Assembly: GCA_904419005.1 (NCBI GenBank)
Contig: CAJFQI010000022.1
Coordinates: 1-37,006 of the forward strand
DNA from: Candidatus Avimonas faecium
GTDB lineage: Bacteria > Bacillota > Clostridia > Oscillospirales > Acutalibacteraceae
DNA length: 37,006 nucleotides
Direction: 5' to 3'
The position numbers and the translations under genes are program-made. The notes beneath the pieces are model-generated. The model made no database searches. It was given only the letters and a program-made list of their open reading frames with translations, and was not told the origin of the DNA. The first letter of the stretch is position 1; each line of letters starts with the position of its first letter. This document shows positions 33,189 to 37,006 of the stretch, in pieces.

Positions 33189-35270
33189 ATGCATATGAAA
33201 AGAATTCTCTGCACGCTGCTGTGCCTGATCCTCACATTGCCCCTTACCGCCCTGTGCGCATCCGCCAAAAACTTCGTGCCTTATCTCGCGTATGAGTACA
33301 ACGCGGAGGAGGAATCGGTGCCGGCGCCTGTCGGGTATGAGCCGGAGGGGTTTTATCTCGGCACGGAAATCGGGGTCGGGGCTTTCAGCAACCCTACGGA
33401 CCTGTGCTTTTATAATGGGGAGCTGTATATCCTGGATTCCGGGAATTCCCGGATCGTGGTCACCGACCCCGATTTGAACCCTGTCCGCATTATCGGCGAA
33501 CTGGAGTACAACGGCGAGACGCTTCAGTATGCCGGGGCTTTGGGGCTTTATGTCTGCCACGACGGGACGATCCTGATCGCGGATACGGAAAACCACCGCA
33601 TCATTGAATGCGCCAACGACGGAACGGTGGTGCGGCTGCTGGAAAAGCCGGATACGACCATGCTCAGCGAATCCCTGGTTTACCGGGTCAAAAAGGTGAT
33701 ACGGGATTACAACGGCATCACCTATGCCCTAGTGGACGGCGTGAACGACGGGGCGATCACCTATATGCCGGACGGCTCCTTCGGCGGCTTTTTTGCCAGC
33801 AATGAGGTGGAGCAGACGGCCCAGGCCATCCTTAACTACATTTGGCGCCAATTCATGACGGAAGAGCAGATCCGCAATTCCGTGGCTGCGTCGCCGGCGT
33901 CCTTTACCAATTTCGACCTGGCTCCAGAGGGGTTTGTGTACACGGTCACGCAGTCGACGGAAAACGTGTCGGGCGTCCGCCTTCTCAACTTCAAAGGGTC
34001 CAATATTGAACAAGGGGCCGATTACGGCGACCTTGAATGGGACCGCAAGGTCCGCGGCACGGTCTCGACAACGTTTGTGGATATCGACATGGACGAGGAG
34101 GAATACCTGTTCCTGCTTGACAGCACACGCGGCCGGGTGTTTGTTTACACCAAGGACGGTTCGCTGATTTCCGTTTTCGGCGGAAAGGGCGATGCGGTGG
34201 GGACCTTTACCAGCACGCAGGCGATTGAGACTTACGGCGGCAAGGCGTACGTCCTGGACAATATCCAGGGGAGCATTACGACCTTTGCGCCAACGGACTA
34301 CATCCATACCGTCCGGACGGCCCACAACCTGCACGAGGAAGGCGACTATCTCAGCGCCAAGCAGTACTGGGAAGAGGTGCTGAAAGTCAATTCCAACAGC
34401 ACGGTCGCCTATTACGGGATCGGCATGGCGCTGTATGAGGCGGGGGAGAATGCGGAGGCCCTGCCGTATTTCCGGCTGGCCTACAGCAACAAAGGATATT
34501 CCGACGCCTTCAGCGAGGTGCGCAAGGATTTCGTCAAGACCTATTTCATCTGGCTCCTGCTGGGGGCGGTGGCCGTTATTGCCGGCATCCTCGTGCTGTC
34601 CAAGGCCCTCAAGCGGAGGTTTGCCCGTGCGAACGCCTACGAGACCTCCGCGCTTGAGAGGAAATATTCCGCCCCGCTTTTCACCGTTTTTCATCCGATT
34701 GACGGCTTTGAGAACCTCAAGCTCCGCAAGGGCTGGTCGCTCCCCTTGGCCTTCGGGATGCTGACGGCGCTGTTCCTGACGCTGACGGCGTCCTGGTTTT
34801 GGACCGGGTTTTCCTTTAACACCAACCGGGCGTCGGATTACAACGTGTTCATCACGCTTCTGCAGGCCTACGGCATCGTGTTTGTCTGGGCGATCGCCAA
34901 CTGGGCGGTGTGCACCCTGATTGAAGGGAAAGGCCGGCTGATTGACATCTTTGGGACGACGGTGTATTCCCTGCTGCCGTTCATTGTGGCCCTGCTTGTG
35001 CGCATGGTGGTTTCCAATGTCATGACGCAGGACGAGGCAGCGTTCCTGTACTTTATCCAGGTGTTTGGGGTTATCTGGTCGGTGGTGCTGATTTTTACCG
35101 GCTTTATGAGCATCCACGAGTTCAGCTTTTCCAAAACGATTCTTTCCTTCCTGCTTACGCTGCTGGGTATTGCCATAATGATTTTCTTAGCAATCCTGTT
35201 TGTCGGCCTAATGCAGCAGGTGATTAGCTTTGTCCGATCCATCTGGTCCGAATTGGTTATGATGATGTAA
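33189..35270 (+). CDS. NHL-repeat, TPR and YIP1-type membrane protein
   Basis: A 693-residue protein with a signal peptide (about 1-26), an extracellular beta-propeller of NHL-like repeats (about 45-375; GAFSNPTDLCFYNGELYILDSGNSRI, GLYVCHDGTILIADTENHRI), one or two TPR-like helical repeats (about 380-440; AKQYWEEVLKVNSNSTVAYYGIGMALYEAGENAEALPYFRLAY), a transmembrane helix near 453-473, and a C-terminal group of about five helices resembling the YIP1 domain (about 505-690). Proteins of this kind accompany sugar ABC importers with very large binding proteins and DUF5696 proteins in Clostridia and Paenibacillus, as I recall them; their function is unknown. Starts at 33189 and 33195 are both possible; AAGGAG is at 33177-33182. 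Confidence 0.83.
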   Translation: MHMKRILCTLLCLILTLPLTALCASAKNFVPYLAYEYNAEEESVPAPVGYEPEGFYLGTEIGVGAFSNPTDLCFYNGELYILDSGNSRIVVTDPDLNPVRIIGELEYNGETLQYAGALGLYVCHDGTILIADTENHRIIECANDGTVVRLLEKPDTTMLSESLVYRVKKVIRDYNGITYALVDGVNDGAITYMPDGSFGGFFASNEVEQTAQAILNYIWRQFMTEEQIRNSVAASPASFTNFDLAPEGFVYTVTQSTENVSGVRLLNFKGSNIEQGADYGDLEWDRKVRGTVSTTFVDIDMDEEEYLFLLDSTRGRVFVYTKDGSLISVFGGKGDAVGTFTSTQAIETYGGKAYVLDNIQGSITTFAPTDYIHTVRTAHNLHEEGDYLSAKQYWEEVLKVNSNSTVAYYGIGMALYEAGENAEALPYFRLAYSNKGYSDAFSEVRKDFVKTYFIWLLLGAVAVIAGILVLSKALKRRFARANAYETSALERKYSAPLFTVFHPIDGFENLKLRKGWSLPLAFGMLTALFLTLTASWFWTGFSFNTNRASDYNVFITLLQAYGIVFVWAIANWAVCTLIEGKGRLIDIFGTTVYSLLPFIVALLVRMVVSNVMTQDEAAFLYFIQVFGVIWSVVLIFTGFMSIHEFSFSKTILSFLLTLLGIAIMIFLAILFVGLMQQVISFVRSIWSELVMMM

Positions 35271-35289
35271 TGAAAGGGGGCTGTCTCTT

Positions 35290-36105
35290 GTGCGGAAACG
35301 TGTTGCAGCGCTGGTCGCCTGCTTTTGCATCCTGATCCTGACGGTTTTCTCGGCCGGCGCGGTTGACGGCGGCACAGCGGACGGGACGGGTGAGCCGGAG
35401 GCCGCCGCGCCGGCGGATTCGCCGCAGGATGGGGCGGCACAGGGCACGGCGGCGGAGCCGGCTGCCCAGGCGGAATCCGGGTACAGCGTGGTTGCGGAGA
35501 ACGACGGCTACCGGCTGTATGCCGATATGCAGACGGGCGATTTTGCGCTGCTGGACATCGCCGAGGAAAGCACCCCCGTGGTGGCGCCCGAGAACCTGTT
35601 CGCCTACACCTTCGCGCCTTCGGCCTCGACCCGCGAAGCATCGGCCGGCGATGCACGGTACCGCAGCATCTACAACGTAGAGAATCCCACCGACCTGGTC
35701 CCACGCGTGCCCTTGGCCGCATGGGGATATCGCTGCTACGGCACGACCGTGAGCTTCCCCGGAACAGATGACGAAGGCTTCGACGAAGCGTTCGAAGCCA
35801 TGCAGGAGGCGCGTGCCCGCAACACGGGCTTCATCAGCACGCAGCCTTACCGCTTCGGCGAGGCGTGCCCGGCGCAGAGCGTGGCGGATGCCATCGCCGA
35901 ACGGGTGCCCACCGTCGACGACCTCAGTTCGCTTTCAGGCGCCGCCCAGGCGACAAGCGTCCTGGTCCAACAGGACCTGTACCGCATCCTGGCGTCTCAT
36001 TTCCCCGACACCTATTTGGCCTGGATGCAGTCGCTCGATCCCAAAGACCTGACGTTCGAACAGGCGGAGCGCCAAGGCGGGCCCGAAACACGGTCGGACG
36101 ACTAA
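35290..36105 (+). CDS. Fusion ORF: DUF5696-like N-terminus joined to a lipase C-terminus
   Basis: A 271-residue frame that reads as two unrelated pieces. Residues 1-88 have a signal peptide (VAALVACFCILILTVFSAGA), an Ala/Gly/Glu/Pro-rich linker and YSVVAENDGYRLYADMQTGDFALLD, the opening of DUF5696 proteins, which normally continue for several hundred residues and follow the YIP1-type gene. From about residue 88 onward it is the last third of a class 3-like lipase: LFAYTFAPSAS, YNVENPTDLVPRVPLAAWGY with the catalytic Asp, and SHFPDTYLAWM with a probable catalytic His. The nucleophile Ser elbow (GxSxG) is absent. Both halves are truncated, so the ORF is probably not a real gene. Start GTG 35290 follows AAGGGGG. 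Confidence 0.75.
   Translation: MRKRVAALVACFCILILTVFSAGAVDGGTADGTGEPEAAAPADSPQDGAAQGTAAEPAAQAESGYSVVAENDGYRLYADMQTGDFALLDIAEESTPVVAPENLFAYTFAPSASTREASAGDARYRSIYNVENPTDLVPRVPLAAWGYRCYGTTVSFPGTDDEGFDEAFEAMQEARARNTGFISTQPYRFGEACPAQSVADAIAERVPTVDDLSSLSGAAQATSVLVQQDLYRILASHFPDTYLAWMQSLDPKDLTFEQAERQGGPETRSDD
35541..35565. other. Probable chimeric junction
   Basis: Left of this point, gene order and content belong to the mannan-type operon. To the right are a headless lipase and an actinobacterial-looking flavoprotein. No insertion-sequence end, target duplication, tRNA or integrase is visible, so an assembly join is the simplest explanation. The exact base cannot be fixed without reads. Confidence 0.65.
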
Positions 36106-36115
36106 GGCAACAAGG

Positions 36116-36150
36116 GGCCCTGGCGGTGCCGAAGCACGCGCCAGGGCCTT
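36116..36150. terminator. Rho-independent terminator between convergent genes
   Basis: GGCCCTGGCG (36116-36125) pairs with CGCCAGGGCC (36139-36148), and GTGC/GCAC closes an inner CGAA loop. AA before and TT after the stem are short, so efficiency is uncertain. It lies between the lipase fragment and the flavoprotein gene. Confidence 0.65.
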
Positions 36151-36220
36151 GACGGCCGCGCAGGGAGGGGTCGGGCGGCCAGGGATCGTTGCTCCGGCTG
36201 TGCAGCCGGCCTGCCAAAGC

Positions 36221-37006
36221 CTACTTGGACAGGATGTCGCCGATCAGATAGCCCCACGTCAGCGCACGGCCGTTGGAGTTGCCGGCCATGTTGATGGGAT
36301 AGTCGATGGCGTAGAGGTCGCCCGAGGCGTTGCCGATGGCGTACAGGCCTTCGATGGGCTGCTTCTCGGCCGTGAGCACCTGCAGGTCCGTGTTCACCTT
36401 GAGGCCGCCCACGATGGCCAGCAGGGCCACGCCCACCTTGGCCGCGTAGAACGGTGCCTTCTCCACGGGGAACAGGTATTCGGCCTGCTTGTGGAAGTCG
36501 TCGTCGGCGCCGGCTGCCACCAGTTCGTTGTAGCGCGCCACCGATTCCTTCAGCTTTTCCACCGGGATGCCCGTCTTTTCCGCCAGCTCTTCCAGCGTGT
36601 CGGCCTTGAACACCTTGCCGTCGTCGGCTTCCAGGCCCGTGTTCACGAAGTCGATGTAGTCCTGCGCCACGAACGGATCGCCCACGTTGCCGCCCATGGT
36701 GTCCCAGAACATCCCGCCGCCGCCCGAGAACTCGAGCGTCTTGACGTTCTGCTCGCCGAAGTCGGCGTCGAAGATGGACCACGCGATGTCGTCGGTCTGG
36801 TGCATGACGTTCATGGACTTGCCCTGCACCCACGTGGCCTCGTTCATGAAGCGCTCGCCTTCCATGTTCAGGAACATGAACGCCCCATGGAACTGCAGCC
36901 CTGCCTGCGGATGCAGCATGAGCGGGAACGGGCCGTCCTGCACGGCGCCGCCGGCCCACAGGCCCATCTTGATGCCGTCGCCCGTGGAGTAGCCCACCGG
37001 CGTGTT
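36221..37006 (-). CDS. FAD-dependent flavoprotein, fumarate reductase/flavocytochrome type (partial)
   Basis: The C-terminal 261 residues of an FAD-binding oxidoreductase; the frame stays open to the window edge (codons for Asn-Thr-Pro precede GTG 36997), so the N-terminal FAD-binding part is missing. Visible blocks are YSTGDGIKMGLWAGGAV, the capping-domain region with NMEGERFMNEATW, and the C-terminal FAD-contact segment GLYAIGNASGDLYAIDYPINMAGNSNGRALTWGYLIG. This matches fumarate reductase, urocanate reductase and ketosteroid-type flavoproteins, which are very numerous in Eggerthella-like Coriobacteriia. Substrate cannot be told from this half. Codon choice is strongly GC at third positions. 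It is convergent with the lipase fragment. Confidence 0.88.
   Translation of the reverse strand, partial: NTPVGYSTGDGIKMGLWAGGAVQDGPFPLMLHPQAGLQFHGAFMFLNMEGERFMNEATWVQGKSMNVMHQTDDIAWSIFDADFGEQNVKTLEFSGGGGMFWDTMGGNVGDPFVAQDYIDFVNTGLEADDGKVFKADTLEELAEKTGIPVEKLKESVARYNELVAAGADDDFHKQAEYLFPVEKAPFYAAKVGVALLAIVGGLKVNTDLQVLTAEKQPIEGLYAIGNASGDLYAIDYPINMAGNSNGRALTWGYLIGDILSK

Noticed and set aside
35290-36105. A new secreted lipase with a novel N-terminal domain
   Set aside because: The lipase part lacks its nucleophile half and the N-terminal part is the expected start of a different gene, so a junction explains it better than a true fusion.
36102-36959. A second minus-strand frame of 285 codons overlapping the flavoprotein
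   Set aside because: Arg/Gly/His-rich shadow frame; the other frame carries clear flavoprotein motifs.

Overview
The window comes mainly from a GC-rich, Gram-positive anaerobe. The gene families, Gram-positive style Shine-Dalgarno sites, signal peptides and glycan-use operons fit a gut-type clostridium of the Oscillospiraceae/Ruminococcaceae kind; this placement is an inference from gene content. The last ~1.45 kb (from about 35,550) looks like DNA from a different genome, probably an actinomycete such as a Coriobacteriia member. An in-frame fusion ORF spans the join.

Region 1 (1-10.3 kb) is housekeeping: mutY (adenine glycosylase), a dCMP deaminase, a YmfI-type SDR reductase, an EEP-family nuclease/phosphatase, a small lipoprotein on the minus strand, a DUF951 protein, then prfA (RF1), a Sua5/YwlC tRNA-modification enzyme, coaE, a lytic transglycosylase, an M18 aminopeptidase and a VanZ-like membrane protein. 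The last gene ends at a clear rho-independent terminator.

Region 2 (10.58-22.8 kb) is a nine-gene plus-strand operon behind a near-consensus promoter: GH172 (DUF2961) glycosidase, Gfo/Idh/MocA oxidoreductase, zinc MDR dehydrogenase, FGGY sugar kinase, DeoR regulator, ketose 3-epimerase, L-fucose/L-arabinose-isomerase-family enzyme, DeoC-family aldolase and GH2 beta-mannosidase-like enzyme. None of these has a signal peptide and there is no transporter. It reads as an intracellular route that frees an unusual sugar and turns it into a phosphorylated, cleavable ketose. The exact substrate is unknown.

Region 3 (22.86-35.55 kb) is a beta-mannan/glucomannan-type system. An AraC regulator is divergent from GH130 (4-O-beta-mannosyl-glucose phosphorylase type), an intracellular GH5, a 967-residue solute-binding protein with duplicated N-terminal domains, two ABC permeases, a surface-anchored GH5 with betagamma-crystallin-like and F5/8C-like modules, an NHL/TPR/YIP1-type membrane protein and the start of a probable DUF5696 gene. 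No ABC ATPase is present, so a shared ATPase elsewhere is implied. Outer GH5 digestion, capture by the binding protein, import, and intracellular GH5/GH130/GH2 processing form a coherent pathway.

Region 4 (about 35.55 kb to the end) holds the C-terminal part of a lipase-like alpha/beta hydrolase lacking its nucleophile half, a terminator, and a minus-strand FAD flavoprotein (fumarate-reductase/flavocytochrome type) running off the window. No rRNA, tRNA, CRISPR array, insertion sequence or phage gene was seen.
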